Below are positions 53,994 to 62,822 of a stretch of 64,000 bases of DNA, in pieces; positions within the stretch are counted from its first letter, which is position 1; every line of letters begins with the position of its first letter. This DNA is from Leptolyngbya sp. FACHB-60 (GTDB lineage Bacteria; Cyanobacteriota; Cyanobacteriia; Phormidesmidales; Phormidesmidaceae): positions 1 through 64,000 of the forward strand of contig NZ_JACJOX010000050.1 in assembly GCF_014695775.1 (NCBI RefSeq), in the 5' to 3' direction. The notes below the pieces were generated by a model. That model was not told the origin of the DNA, ran no database searches, and saw nothing but the letters and a program-made list of their open reading frames with translations. The translations under genes and the position numbers were made by a program.

Positions 53994-54141
53994 TCTGTAC
54001 TCGGTGAGAGTCCGTACAGAGCCGCCAAAGCATCAGATCAGACTGCTGCAATTCTAAAGGATGGAGGGAACAGCAGCCCGAGCCGCTACCGCCTCAGGTT
54101 TCTGCGTCCTGAGATTGTGGTGAAGTCAAAGCCAGCTTCAC
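53994..54141. other. Cluster of three perfect hairpins, possible structured RNA
   Basis: Within 150 bases lie TCTGTAC/GTACAGA (53994-54020), CTCAGG/CCTGAG (54093-54113) and GTGAAG/CTTCAC (54120-54141), each a perfect short stem. The region lies upstream of flv1 and has no gene. I could not match it to a named RNA family. It may be a regulatory leader or the remains of a mobile element RNA. Confidence 0.3.
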
Positions 54142-54488
54142 AGAGGTATTCAGCTTTTATGAACTGTGTCAATGCTGTCCGTGCTTTCTCGCACCCTACC
54201 CTAGACTGGGTGAGTCTCCTGAGACAGCAAGCGAAGCTCTGCGCACTGGGTTGAGTTGGGTCACCCCTTCCCACTACCCAACCAGCAAGCACCCCGATAA
54301 AAGGCCGTGATTATACTGAGATGGCTAGTTATTTCCATAACACTAAGCTAGTTTGTAGCAGCGGTCGCATTTGCCCAACGGGCCATCGAGGGTTGAGCAA
54401 GCGATAGGGATAGTCTGGCGTAGGCCAACAGTTACCTAAGCGCTGTAGTTAATCGATATCTCTCTGGTTCTTGAAGTTGGATAATCCT
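54142..54488. other. Intergenic region before the glycosyltransferase gene
   Basis: No gene is supported. Short open frames on either strand lack motifs. The region must hold the promoter of the gene at 54489. Confidence 0.35.
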
Positions 54489-55532
54489 ATGGAGTCACAG
54501 TCTACTGGACAGGTTGTTACATCAGCTATTGACGCCGCTGTTATCAACGAAGCCGTTATTAATCCAGTTGTGGAGCAGGGCTTAGAGCCCAGTGATTTGT
54601 CATTGGTTGACCCAGAAGGTGCTTCCCTAGCGGCGGTTCAAGATGGGCAACCGGTGCCAGCGGAAAATGTCAAACAGCTGTATCGGCAGTTTCGTAAGGC
54701 CGCCCTAGAATCCACCGCCCGCGAGCTGCGCAAACAGCAGTACGAGCGCATTCAAACCCAGGTCGAAATTCTCAGTATCCCGATCGACAACATTTCGGTC
54801 AATGACTTTTTGACCCAGCTTAAAAAGGGCGTGGTGTTTACCCCCAACGTCGATCACCTGATGAAGCTCCAAAAGGATATGGACTTTGTCAAGGCCTACA
54901 GCAAGGCCGACTATCGCGTCTGCGATAGTCAGGTGCTAATGTTTGCGTCAAAGTTTTTGGGCACCCCCCTCAAGGCTAAGATCTCGGGGTCGGATTTGTT
55001 CCCAATGTTTTGTGAGCACCACCGCAATAATGAAGCCATTAAAATCTTTTTGATGGGGGGAGCTGACGGCATTGCGGCTCAGGCGATGGAGCGCATCAAT
55101 GCTCGCATTGGTCGGCAGATTATTGTGCAGGCCCACTCACCCTCTTTTGGCTTTGAAAAGAATGAGGCCGAATGCGATCGCATTCTAGAGATGATTCGCC
55201 AGTCGCCTGCCAACGTGCTGGTCGTGGGCGTTGGCGCGCCCAAGCAAGAAAAGTGGATCGCCAAGTACCGCGAGCAGCTGCCCAATATTGATATTTTCCT
55301 AGCCGTGGGGGCCGCCATCGACTTTGAAGCAGGCAACAAGCCTCGCGCTCCAGAATTGTTGAGCAAGCTGGGTCTGGAGTGGCTCTACCGCCTGAGCACC
55401 GAGCCGGGGCGTTTGTGGAAGCGTTACCTGGTGGATGATTTCCCCTTCCTGTGGTTAGTCATCAAGGAGCGCTTCGCCCGGCTCTGGCGCAAACCTACTG
55501 TGGATGGAACCGCATCTCGCAAGGCTGGATAG
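54489..55532 (+). CDS. WecG/TagA/CpsF family glycosyltransferase
   Basis: The protein of about 347 residues has a variable N-terminal 90 residues and then the GT26 domain: VVFTPNVDHLMKLQKD, YRVCDSQVLMFASKFLG, KISGSDLFPMFCEHH and GVGAPKQEKWIAKYREQL. It transfers an N-acetyl-hexosamine, such as ManNAcA, in surface polysaccharide assembly. The strong terminator downstream and a lack of sugar genes nearby leave its pathway open. ATG 54489 is favoured over TTG 54471. Confidence 0.9.
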   Translation: MESQSTGQVVTSAIDAAVINEAVINPVVEQGLEPSDLSLVDPEGASLAAVQDGQPVPAENVKQLYRQFRKAALESTARELRKQQYERIQTQVEILSIPIDNISVNDFLTQLKKGVVFTPNVDHLMKLQKDMDFVKAYSKADYRVCDSQVLMFASKFLGTPLKAKISGSDLFPMFCEHHRNNEAIKIFLMGGADGIAAQAMERINARIGRQIIVQAHSPSFGFEKNEAECDRILEMIRQSPANVLVVGVGAPKQEKWIAKYREQLPNIDIFLAVGAAIDFEAGNKPRAPELLSKLGLEWLYRLSTEPGRLWKRYLVDDFPFLWLVIKERFARLWRKPTVDGTASRKAG

Positions 55533-55563
55533 TCTCAGTAGCCTCACTTGAATAGGGTTACTC

Positions 55564-55609
55564 TAAAAACTTACCCAGGTGGCCCTTAGGTTGCCTGGGT
55601 AAGTTTTTA
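55564..55609 (+). terminator. Rho-independent terminator after the glycosyltransferase gene
   Basis: TAAAAACTTACCCAGG and CCTGGGTAAGTTTTTA form a perfect 16-base stem around a short loop, followed by the T-run at its base. It lies 32 bases past the stop. Confidence 0.9.
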
Positions 55610-55675
55610 GGGTCGAAAGCGGTGGCATTGGGCAAAATATGGCACCTTAGGAGGGTTCCCCGTGGTCGCTGCACT

Positions 55676-56512
55676 ATGGTTCCTGTGTCGGTAGGTGGCA
55701 TTGCTCAGTCTGCGCTCTTAACAGACCAGTTGTTGGCCTATTACCGCCAGCTGTCTGAGGGGCTGCTGACCGTAGTCGATGTAGAAACGACCGGGTCTCG
55801 CCCAGACGAGGCCAGGGTGATTGAAATTGCGGTGGTGCAGGGTTCGCTAGACCAGGGGATTACTCACGAGGCATCCTTTGTAGTCAATGCCAAGGTGCGC
55901 GTACCGCATACCATTACCCGGCTGACGGGCATCACCACCGCCATGGTCGAGCAGGGCACCGCCGTCGATGTGGTGTGGCAGGCGCTGCGATCGCCCCTAG
56001 ACCAGGGAGTGCTCACCGGCCACAACCTGGCCTTTGACTACAGTTTTATTCAGGCGGAGTACCAGCGGCTGGGCCAGGGCTTTAAGCGCCCCCTGGCTCA
56101 GCAGTTTTGCACTGTAATTTTGTCGCGGCTGCTGCTAGCCGATTTGCCCTCCCGCAGTTTGCCGCAGCTGGTGCGACACTTTGGCTTTGACGTGGGGCGA
56201 TCGCACCGCGCCCTAGCCGATACCCAGGCCTGCTGGCTACTGGCCAACCTGCTGCTAGAGCGCTTGGCCAACACCTCAGACGATGCCCTGCGGCAGCAGT
56301 TTGCCGAGCAGTGGGTGCCCCTGCGAGATGCTGTCAAGGTGTTTGACTGCTCCCGAGTCGATCTGCAGCGGCAGCTCGATGCCCGAGGCTGTGAACGCCG
56401 CACCTCACGGCGCGGCAACCGCCACATGTATCGCCGGGGCGATCTGGAAATCCTTTACCGCGAGCTCTACCCAGAGCAACTGCCCTTAAACCTGGGCGAG
56501 GCGGGAGGTTAA
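55676..56512 (+). CDS. DnaQ-like 3'-5' exonuclease with C-terminal extension
   Basis: The protein of about 278 residues has the DEDD exonuclease motifs: ExoI VVDVETTG, ExoII GHNLAFDYSF and ExoIII HRALADTQA. A C-terminal part (about 70 residues) ends in a region with RRGNRHMYRRGDL. It may be a proofreading or repair exonuclease; the extension makes it different from plain DnaQ. ATG 55676 is used, but GTG 55622 upstream is in frame, so the start is uncertain. Confidence 0.85.
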   Translation: MVPVSVGGIAQSALLTDQLLAYYRQLSEGLLTVVDVETTGSRPDEARVIEIAVVQGSLDQGITHEASFVVNAKVRVPHTITRLTGITTAMVEQGTAVDVVWQALRSPLDQGVLTGHNLAFDYSFIQAEYQRLGQGFKRPLAQQFCTVILSRLLLADLPSRSLPQLVRHFGFDVGRSHRALADTQACWLLANLLLERLANTSDDALRQQFAEQWVPLRDAVKVFDCSRVDLQRQLDARGCERRTSRRGNRHMYRRGDLEILYRELYPEQLPLNLGEAGG

Positions 56513-56658
56513 AGGGCGTCACCGGCGCTTGCTCTCCATGCGTCCTAAACCTGGATTTTTCTGAAGGTTTTCCCACAGCCGGCGCAAAATTCGTCATGGT
56601 TACAGGGGTAGGGAAGCTGCTAATGCAGGTCAGGGGAAGCTGAGGTCAGGGGAATCTT

Positions 56659-57792
56659 ATGGCGCGATCGCACAGACGACAGCGGACGTGGACCTGGGGT
56701 GGAGTAGCCCTGGCGCTACCGACCCTGGTGGCCTGTGGGCCGCCCCTAGCTGCCTTTGACGGCATGCCGCAGCAGACCATCACGATGCTAGAGTTCATAA
56801 ACCCTCAACCCATTGCCCTGGCGAGTGCGATGACTAGCCCTCTGCTGTTCGATACCGTCTCAGACTTTGCCGAAGGGGTCGCCTTGGTGCGCCTCAAAAC
56901 CAGCTTGGGCTATATCGATCGCGAGGGCAACCTGACCATCAGGGTCGACGACGACAACATTACTGTGGCCACTGACTACGCCGAAGGGTTGGCGGTGGCC
57001 CAAGCGGGAGCCTACTTTGGCTACCTCGATCGCCACGGTGAGTGGGCCATACCGGTGCAATTTCGCAAGGCCAAGTCGTTTTCCGAGGGGCTGGCGGCGG
57101 TGCAGGGGGGCACCAAGTATGGCTACATCAATCTCCAGGGTGAGTGGGTGATTGAGCCCCAGTTTGACCTAGCGGAAAAGTTTGTGGGCGATCGCGCCCT
57201 GGTGAAGCTCGGGGAGACCTATGGCTATGTCGACCCCGAAGGCCGCACCGCTATTCCCCTAGAGCTGAGGGATGCCTGGAGCTTTTCTGAATCGCTGGCG
57301 GTGGCGCGGGTAGATCAGCTCTATGGCTACATTGACCCCAGCGGCACGATGGCGATCGCCCCCACCTACGATGGGGCCTTTAGCTTTTCTGATGGCCTGG
57401 CCCGGGTGCGCCAGGGCCGCAACTTTGGCTTTATTGATGCCGCTGGGGCCGTAGTGGTTGAAACGACCCTACCCTTTGCCTCAGACTTTTCGGAGGGGCT
57501 GGCGGCCGTGCTGATCGAGGGCCAGTGGGGCTACATCGACCGCACCGGCAAGGTCGCCATTGCCCCTAGCTTCGCCTACGCCGCCGACTTTTCCGAAGGA
57601 TTGGCCGCCGTTCAGAAAGATGGGCTCTATGGCTATATTGCCCCCAAGGGAGCCTGGGTCGTAGAACCTCAGTACACTAACGCCGGTCGGTTTTCGGAAG
57701 GGCGAGCGCGGGTGCAAATCGACAACCGCTGGGGCTTTATCGACACTGAGGGCAAGGTTCTCACTGGGGTTGGCTTCAAAGATCTGGAGTAA
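56659..57792 (+). CDS. WG-repeat lipoprotein
   Basis: The 377-residue protein has an N-terminal signal with lipobox LVAC (about residues 22-25) and then about seven WG-type beta repeats of roughly 45 residues, each with FSEGLA-V and YGYI motifs. WG repeats are thought to mediate protein binding. The protein is probably attached to the outer side of the plasma membrane. The exact role is unknown. It faces the alpha/beta hydrolase gene convergently. Confidence 0.88.
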   Translation: MARSHRRQRTWTWGGVALALPTLVACGPPLAAFDGMPQQTITMLEFINPQPIALASAMTSPLLFDTVSDFAEGVALVRLKTSLGYIDREGNLTIRVDDDNITVATDYAEGLAVAQAGAYFGYLDRHGEWAIPVQFRKAKSFSEGLAAVQGGTKYGYINLQGEWVIEPQFDLAEKFVGDRALVKLGETYGYVDPEGRTAIPLELRDAWSFSESLAVARVDQLYGYIDPSGTMAIAPTYDGAFSFSDGLARVRQGRNFGFIDAAGAVVVETTLPFASDFSEGLAAVLIEGQWGYIDRTGKVAIAPSFAYAADFSEGLAAVQKDGLYGYIAPKGAWVVEPQYTNAGRFSEGRARVQIDNRWGFIDTEGKVLTGVGFKDLE

Positions 57793-57794
57793 CC

Positions 57795-58682
57795 CTACTG
57801 GGCCAAATCGGCCAAAAATTGCTCAATTAACCCAATAGTGACCCCAGGCTGCTCTAACTGGGGGGTCAACCCTACCCCCGGCAGCACCTCAAAGCGACGG
57901 ATGGCGGCCGAGTTAAGGGCCGCGAACCGGCGACCTATGAACACGTCAGTGAGCTGGGCTACTTCACCCCAGAGCAGGGCGGTAGGGGTGGTGAGCTGGG
58001 GCAGGTGGGTGGCCAGATCAAAGCTCAGGTCGCCCCGCACAAAGGCTAGGGCGGCGACATCGGCATTGGGCTGCTGAGCCGACATCAGGTAGGCCGCTAC
58101 GATGTCGTCAGAAATTTTGCTGGCGTCGGCAAACTGGCGCTGGGCCAAGAATAGATTGATGCCCTCGGTGGTGGCGATCGCCCCCCGGTAGAGTACCTGA
58201 TCAATCACCGGCAGCTTCACGATCTGGTTGATTGGTGAGCGGCTCGGGTCTTGGCCAAAGTCGGCTAGCCCCGCTGGGGCTACCAGAAATAGTCCTCGCA
58301 GGCGATCGGGGTGGTCGATGGCAACCCGCACCAGCATGGCCCCACTGAGGGATGAGGACACTACTACGGGTGGAGTCGGGCAGAGTTCGATCAATTCGCT
58401 CAGCAGGCTCAGGTAGTCGGCGGTGGTCAAGGGGCGATCGGGATGGTCGGAGCTACCCCAACCGATCAGATCGGGAGCTAGCACCGGATGTTCGGCGGCA
58501 AAGGCCGGATATACCTTAGACCACTCATAGCTCGACGACCCACCGCCAAAGCCGTGGACAAATAACAGCGGCACAGCTGGAGCTGGAGGCCCAGGCCAAA
58601 AGTCGGGGTCAGCTTCGATGTAGGATACGGTGCCCAAACTCAAGGCCACCGATCGCTGGATAAAACCGGGAGGGATAAACAT
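57795..58682 (-). CDS. Alpha/beta hydrolase
   Basis: The 295-residue protein has LLFVHGFGGGSSSYEW, DLIGWGSSDHPDRP, nucleophile elbow written SSSLSG (SSSLSGA) and acid region LWGEVAQLTD. The final histidine is not clear: the C-terminal region reads GVGLTPQLEQP, where GxGH would be expected. It therefore may have lost the catalytic histidine. Its stop is 2 bases from that of the WG-repeat gene. Confidence 0.8.
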   Translation of the reverse strand: MFIPPGFIQRSVALSLGTVSYIEADPDFWPGPPAPAVPLLFVHGFGGGSSSYEWSKVYPAFAAEHPVLAPDLIGWGSSDHPDRPLTTADYLSLLSELIELCPTPPVVVSSSLSGAMLVRVAIDHPDRLRGLFLVAPAGLADFGQDPSRSPINQIVKLPVIDQVLYRGAIATTEGINLFLAQRQFADASKISDDIVAAYLMSAQQPNADVAALAFVRGDLSFDLATHLPQLTTPTALLWGEVAQLTDVFIGRRFAALNSAAIRRFEVLPGVGLTPQLEQPGVTIGLIEQFLADLAQ

Positions 58683-58884
58683 AGAACCACGCCGTTACTG
58701 CCTTCTGATTACCACGAAGCCTTGCCCCTTGCCCACTGGCCGAGACAGGATGGCCATTAGCGGGGCCATTCTAACGGCGTGAGTTCTGAAGCGCGTTGGC
58801 GCAGCCTCCTGTGGGAATCGCGGCAACCATTGCCCCAGCCCACCGTCTTAATCCATAGCAATTTCTAACGAGCTTTGGGAGTTA

Positions 58885-59505
58885 ATGGCCATGGAGCAAC
58901 GCGTTCAGCGGCTTTCTCTGGTGAGCTTTGGGGGGTTAGTGCTGGTCTCGGCGGGGTTGGCCGTGCTTATTCATCGGGCGTCACCCCTGCGAGACCCTAG
59001 CTTTGATGTCAACAGTGCCAATGCCGGTACGCTGGTGCCCTGGCTACAGTGGGTACCTGAGACCACTTGGCTATGGACTAGCTTTGCCCTAGCGGTACTG
59101 TTGGCGGTGAGTCTGACCTGGGTACTCAGGCAGTGGAGTCATGCCCCGGCACAGCCAGGACATACGGTGAGGTGGGTGGCGATCGCCGCCGTGCTTTTTC
59201 TGGCGTTGGGGTTTCCTGGCTACACGGTGGCCTATAGCTCCTCGGGCTACGGCTCCATCAGCACTGTTAAACTAGCTGCCGCGATCGTACGGACAGCCCT
59301 GCTGACAATTCACTTTACCGGCATGATTTGGTTTTGGCAGCGGATAAAGACAGCGCTGGCCCAGGATTCTGGGCTAGCGCCGGCGTTGCAGCGGTGGGGG
59401 CAACTCTACACCAGCGTCTACTGGGCAGGGTTTGCCGCCAGCTTATTTATCGCTCTGCGATTTTTATTTGTGGGCTATCTTCTTAATCAGCACATGGTGG
59501 ACTAG
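58885..59505 (+). CDS. Four-helix membrane protein of unknown function
   Basis: The 206-residue protein has four to five hydrophobic segments (FGGLVLVSAGLAVLIHR, WTSFALAVLLAVSLTWVL, VAIAAVLFLALGFPGYTVAY, AGFAASLFIALRFLFVGYLL), with a conserved-looking GFPGYTVAYSSSGYGS loop. I do not recognise the family. ATG 58885 has GGAG upstream; ATG 58891 is an alternative. It is followed closely by the convergent COP23 gene. Confidence 0.65.
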   Translation: MAMEQRVQRLSLVSFGGLVLVSAGLAVLIHRASPLRDPSFDVNSANAGTLVPWLQWVPETTWLWTSFALAVLLAVSLTWVLRQWSHAPAQPGHTVRWVAIAAVLFLALGFPGYTVAYSSSGYGSISTVKLAAAIVRTALLTIHFTGMIWFWQRIKTALAQDSGLAPALQRWGQLYTSVYWAGFAASLFIALRFLFVGYLLNQHMVD

Positions 59506-59520
59506 ATCGGCCTAGCGCTT

Positions 59521-60240
59521 CTAGCGAAACGCATCGGGGTCAAGGGAGCGACCGGTAGGGCTGCCGCCGCTCAGGCGAGCGCCGGTGCCGCCATCGGTGG
59601 GGTCGAGAAAGGGCTTGAGGTTAATGCCGCTGCTGCGCGAACTGCTGCTAGAACTGGGCAGCCCCAAAATATTGCCAATTTGCCCTAGCACGTCGTTGTT
59701 GCCGCCCGCAAAGGTGGTCACCCCGTCGGTTTGGTCGCCGCGGTCGGCGATCGCCAGGTTGTCAAACACAAGATCACGGGTTGCCATGGCATCTTGCCCC
59801 GGCGGTACGGTGAATACGATGCGGCAGGTGGGTGTTGACTCAGTAGTCACGCAGACGGTGTTGTAACCGTTTTCTACCGAAGTTTCAAGAGCCATCAGAC
59901 CGTCAGGACGGTACTCTTCTAACCGAGCACTGATAGTGGCACAGCGCCGCTCGGCAGGCCAGGCACTGCCCATGTCTTGGGGCACCGCCCAGGGGTAGGC
60001 CTGACCCGGCTGACTGGTAGGGGAATACATCACCGTGTATTGCCCGTCCTGCATCTGACAGGTGAAGCGCGGCGCGGTGTCTGCCTCAGCAGGCTCTGCC
60101 GAAGTAGTTTCGGGAGTCCTTTCAGGGGTGCTTTCTGGAGTTTGGGCTTGGCCTACGGCCCCAAACGGCCCGGTCAGTAGGGCGGTGGCTAGCCCACCCA
60201 TAAGTACTTTAGTGAACGTGCCAGTCGTAGAACGAACCAT
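59521..60240 (-). CDS. COP23 domain secreted protein
   Basis: The 239-residue product from ATG 60240 has a signal peptide (MVRSTTGTFTKVLMGGLATA, cleavage after GQAQ), a Thr/Pro/Glu-rich segment and a COP23-like domain (FTCQMQDGQYTVMYSP, WPAERRCATISARLEEYRPDG, TCRIVFTVPPGQD). COP23 is a cyanobacterial extracytoplasmic domain of unknown function first described in a circadian-expressed protein. Ser-rich and Gly-rich tails follow. Conserved cysteines probably form disulfides. Confidence 0.8.
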   Translation of the reverse strand: MVRSTTGTFTKVLMGGLATALLTGPFGAVGQAQTPESTPERTPETTSAEPAEADTAPRFTCQMQDGQYTVMYSPTSQPGQAYPWAVPQDMGSAWPAERRCATISARLEEYRPDGLMALETSVENGYNTVCVTTESTPTCRIVFTVPPGQDAMATRDLVFDNLAIADRGDQTDGVTTFAGGNNDVLGQIGNILGLPSSSSSSRSSGINLKPFLDPTDGGTGARLSGGSPTGRSLDPDAFR

Positions 60241-60613
60241 GGTGTGCTGCCTCCAGAAGTCAATTTGGCGTGCGTGAGTACATCTTTGCTCAGGGTGCCC
60301 CAGCGGCTGAAATACAGACCAGCTCGTAAGGTTGCTCAACCCCAAAAACATTCCCCATAGTGCGCGACGCGATCGCTCCCCCACAAGTTCCCCTCGCTCC
60401 CTATCGCATCATCTTCCTGATCCTTACCTTCTTAAACTTTCTTCTACCCCTTGCAATTCTCAAGATTGTGCGTATCCTTAGTTAGGCTTTGGGCTCACGC
60501 TGTATTTAGGCTAGGCAAACCCAGGCTAGACGCTGCATCTAGCGTTTGTCGAAAAAATCATTGGTATCTGCGTTCACTCCACACTCACACCGCCCCAGAG
60601 GGAGACATAACCC
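60241..60613. promoter_or_regulatory. Divergent intergenic region (COP23 / AMIN-like genes)
   Basis: The 370 bases between the divergent genes carry both promoters. No gene is supported. The AMIN-like gene at 60614 has a GGGAGA-type sequence just before its ATG. Confidence 0.35.
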
Positions 60614-62725
60614 ATGGAACACCCAATCCACCATTCTGCTGCATCGCGTACCGGCTACCGTCTAGGTGGCTGGGCGGGCGCTGGTTTAATGGTGTCTACC
60701 CTGCTGATCATCAGCCCCGCCGCCCAAGCCGAAACCCTGGCCGCCTGGCAGTTTGACCCGGCTACCCAGCAGCTAACCTTTACCCTGCCCAGCGGCATCA
60801 CTCCGCAGTACACCGTTGCAGCGAACGCCTCCCAAATTGTGGTGACCTTGCCTCAAACCCAGCTGGGAACGGTAGCCACCCAGCAAACCTACAGCGGTGC
60901 CGTCAGTCAGGTGAGCCTCAGTCAGGTGAACGATGCCACCGTGGTGGTACTCGACTTAGTCGCCGATACCGTGTTGGCCGCAGAGGAAGTCAGACTGATC
61001 TCCATTGCCGCAGGTGATCAAACCCGCTGGGTGCTCACCGCCTCAGCCGCTGCCCCGATGGTGTCTACGCCCAGTAGCACCCCCGCACCGGGCAGTAGCT
61101 CCATGATTGTGGAACTGCCGGTAATTCCAGGAAATGATCCACGGCTGGGCTTTCCGGAGGCGGGCACCGGACGACTCAGCACCTCGGCCGCCAACCTGAT
61201 GCTGCCCAGCGATATTGCCAGCCTGACGAACCTGCCTGAAACCCTGCCCGTAGACCCCTTCAACCTTGGGCAACCCGGAGAGCAGATATCGGTGCCCAGT
61301 TTGGCGGAACTCGACGCGGTGATCGGCCCGGTGGCTACCGCGCCACAGGGGCCAAGCTCAGCCTCGACTGAACCGCCGATCGCTGGAGCACCCCAGGCTG
61401 GGGCGATCGCCCCACTGCCTGCCGTACAGCCTCCCGCCAGCACCGGCTCGGTGCTGACCTTTGAGCCACCGTCGCTGGCCGAGGGTGCTGTCCCCAGGGC
61501 TGCCCAGCCATCGGTTGCCGCAGCTCCTACCTCTAGTCCCGAAGCAGTGGCAACCCAGCCAGCCAGTCCCCCCACCTCTCCTGCCGCGCCCGCGATCGAT
61601 ACCGAGACCAGCGGTGTGCCGATTGCGGTCACCCCGCCTGAGCTGCCAACCCCTGGGCAACCAGCAGTAGAGGCTGAGGCGATCGCGGCTGCTCCAACCC
61701 CTGCTACTCCTGTCGAAGCCAGCAACCCGACTCCGGTCATTGCTGCCGACCCGCCAGCCTTACCAGAATTGCCCGCAGAGACGACCACAGCTGCTCCAAC
61801 CACTGCCCCTGCGGTTGAAGCTAGCAACCTCACTCCGGTCATTGCCTCCGACCCACCAGCCCTGCCAGAATTGCCCGCAGAGACGGCAATGGTTGAAACC
61901 CAGCCTGCTGGGGCGATCGCCGTTCAGCCCGACGCAATCAGCCAAGAGCCCCCTCCGGTGGCCACGGTTCCCGTTGAGTTAGCCGGCACCGACCCCAATC
62001 TTCTGACTGTACCCACTGCCCCAACCACCACCAGCCAGGGTACTGTAATTCCCCCATCATCGAGCCCGGTGATGTTGGCCGCAGCTAGAGAAACCGTTCT
62101 ATTTGGTAGCCCACTGCCCGGCAATGGCGACCAGGCAGCTCTACCTAGCGCTATTAACCCGGCTTCTAGCGATCGCCCCCTTTCCCCCGATACGCTGGTG
62201 GCAGCGGGCACGGTGCTAGAACTGCGCTACGTCGGCGATGAGCCCCTTGGCCTAAATGCCAGCTCTAGCCAAAACCAGGTGCTGCTGCTGGCCCACGACA
62301 TTCGTGACCCGATCACCAACGGCATCGTCGCCCCAGCGGGCAGTCAGCTGATTGGTCAATTTGAACCCACCCCTGAAGGCCAGCGCTGGGTGAGCAAAAT
62401 GCTGATTGCCCCCAACGGGCAGCAAGTGGATTTCGCCAGCACTACCGAATATATGGTGGGCAACACCGAGGTCAGTAGTCCTCGCTTGGCCGCTGGAACG
62501 GGGTTAGGTGCCCTAGCCCTGTTGCTGTTGACTGGCTTTAGCGGCATCGGTCTGCTCGGAGGCGCTCTGGTCGGGGCTACAACCGTGGTGGGCACCTCTC
62601 CCCAGTACGTTGTCATTGAGCCAAACCAGGTCATTCAGGTGCAGGTGATTCAAGATATTCCCCGCGCCATCCCCATTGCTGCCGCCCCAGAAACGAGCCG
62701 CGAGTGGGGTAGCGGCGGCTGGTAG
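60614..62725 (+). CDS. Secreted AMIN-like protein with Pro/Ala-rich linker and VirB10-like C-terminus
   Basis: The 703-residue protein has a signal peptide (cleavage near AQA at 39-41), an N-terminal AMIN-like beta domain (AAWQFDPATQQLTFTLPSGI, YTVAANASQIVVTLPQTQLG), a long Pro/Ala/Thr-rich linker with an internal repeat, and a C-terminal region like the TrbI/VirB10 family (ILAHDIRDPITNG-like LLAHDIRDPITNGIVAPAGSQLIGQFEP) with a hydrophobic Gly-rich segment (GLGALALLLLTGFSGIGLLGG). It is likely an envelope or outer-membrane-associated protein. The function is unknown. Confidence 0.75.
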   Translation: MEHPIHHSAASRTGYRLGGWAGAGLMVSTLLIISPAAQAETLAAWQFDPATQQLTFTLPSGITPQYTVAANASQIVVTLPQTQLGTVATQQTYSGAVSQVSLSQVNDATVVVLDLVADTVLAAEEVRLISIAAGDQTRWVLTASAAAPMVSTPSSTPAPGSSSMIVELPVIPGNDPRLGFPEAGTGRLSTSAANLMLPSDIASLTNLPETLPVDPFNLGQPGEQISVPSLAELDAVIGPVATAPQGPSSASTEPPIAGAPQAGAIAPLPAVQPPASTGSVLTFEPPSLAEGAVPRAAQPSVAAAPTSSPEAVATQPASPPTSPAAPAIDTETSGVPIAVTPPELPTPGQPAVEAEAIAAAPTPATPVEASNPTPVIAADPPALPELPAETTTAAPTTAPAVEASNLTPVIASDPPALPELPAETAMVETQPAGAIAVQPDAISQEPPPVATVPVELAGTDPNLLTVPTAPTTTSQGTVIPPSSSPVMLAAARETVLFGSPLPGNGDQAALPSAINPASSDRPLSPDTLVAAGTVLELRYVGDEPLGLNASSSQNQVLLLAHDIRDPITNGIVAPAGSQLIGQFEPTPEGQRWVSKMLIAPNGQQVDFASTTEYMVGNTEVSSPRLAAGTGLGALALLLLTGFSGIGLLGGALVGATTVVGTSPQYVVIEPNQVIQVQVIQDIPRAIPIAAAPETSREWGSGGW
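61688..61891 (+). repeat. 102-bp tandem duplication inside the AMIN-like gene
   Basis: Two copies of a 34-residue unit (AAPTPATPVEASNPTPVIAA and DPPALPELPAET, then a near copy) lie at a spacing of 102 bases in the linker region and preserve the frame. Confidence 0.85.
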
Positions 62726-62751
62726 ACCAGCCCTAACCAAGCAGAACATGT

Positions 62752-62803
62752 CAGCAGAAAGGCTTCAGGTAGGAATATATTCCTACCTGAAGCCTTTCTG
62801 CTG
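62752..62803. repeat. Perfect 52-bp palindrome between convergent genes
   Basis: Positions 62752-62777 and 62778-62803 are exact reverse complements, with no spacer. It lies between the stops of the AMIN-like gene (62725) and the DUF1824 gene (62823). It can form a 26-base cruciform or a very stable RNA hairpin and probably acts as a two-way terminator. The arm carries only a short T-run, so a classical terminator is not certain. Confidence 0.9.
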
Positions 62804-62822
62804 CACCCTCAACCCCAATCGA

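Noticed and set aside
53994..54141. Named riboswitch or intron call for the three hairpins
   Set aside because: The stems are clear but do not match a family I can name, so I list it only as a possible structured RNA.
54086..54292. Open frame of 68 residues upstream of the glycosyltransferase gene
   Set aside because: It overlaps the hairpin cluster, has no motif and no start site evidence.
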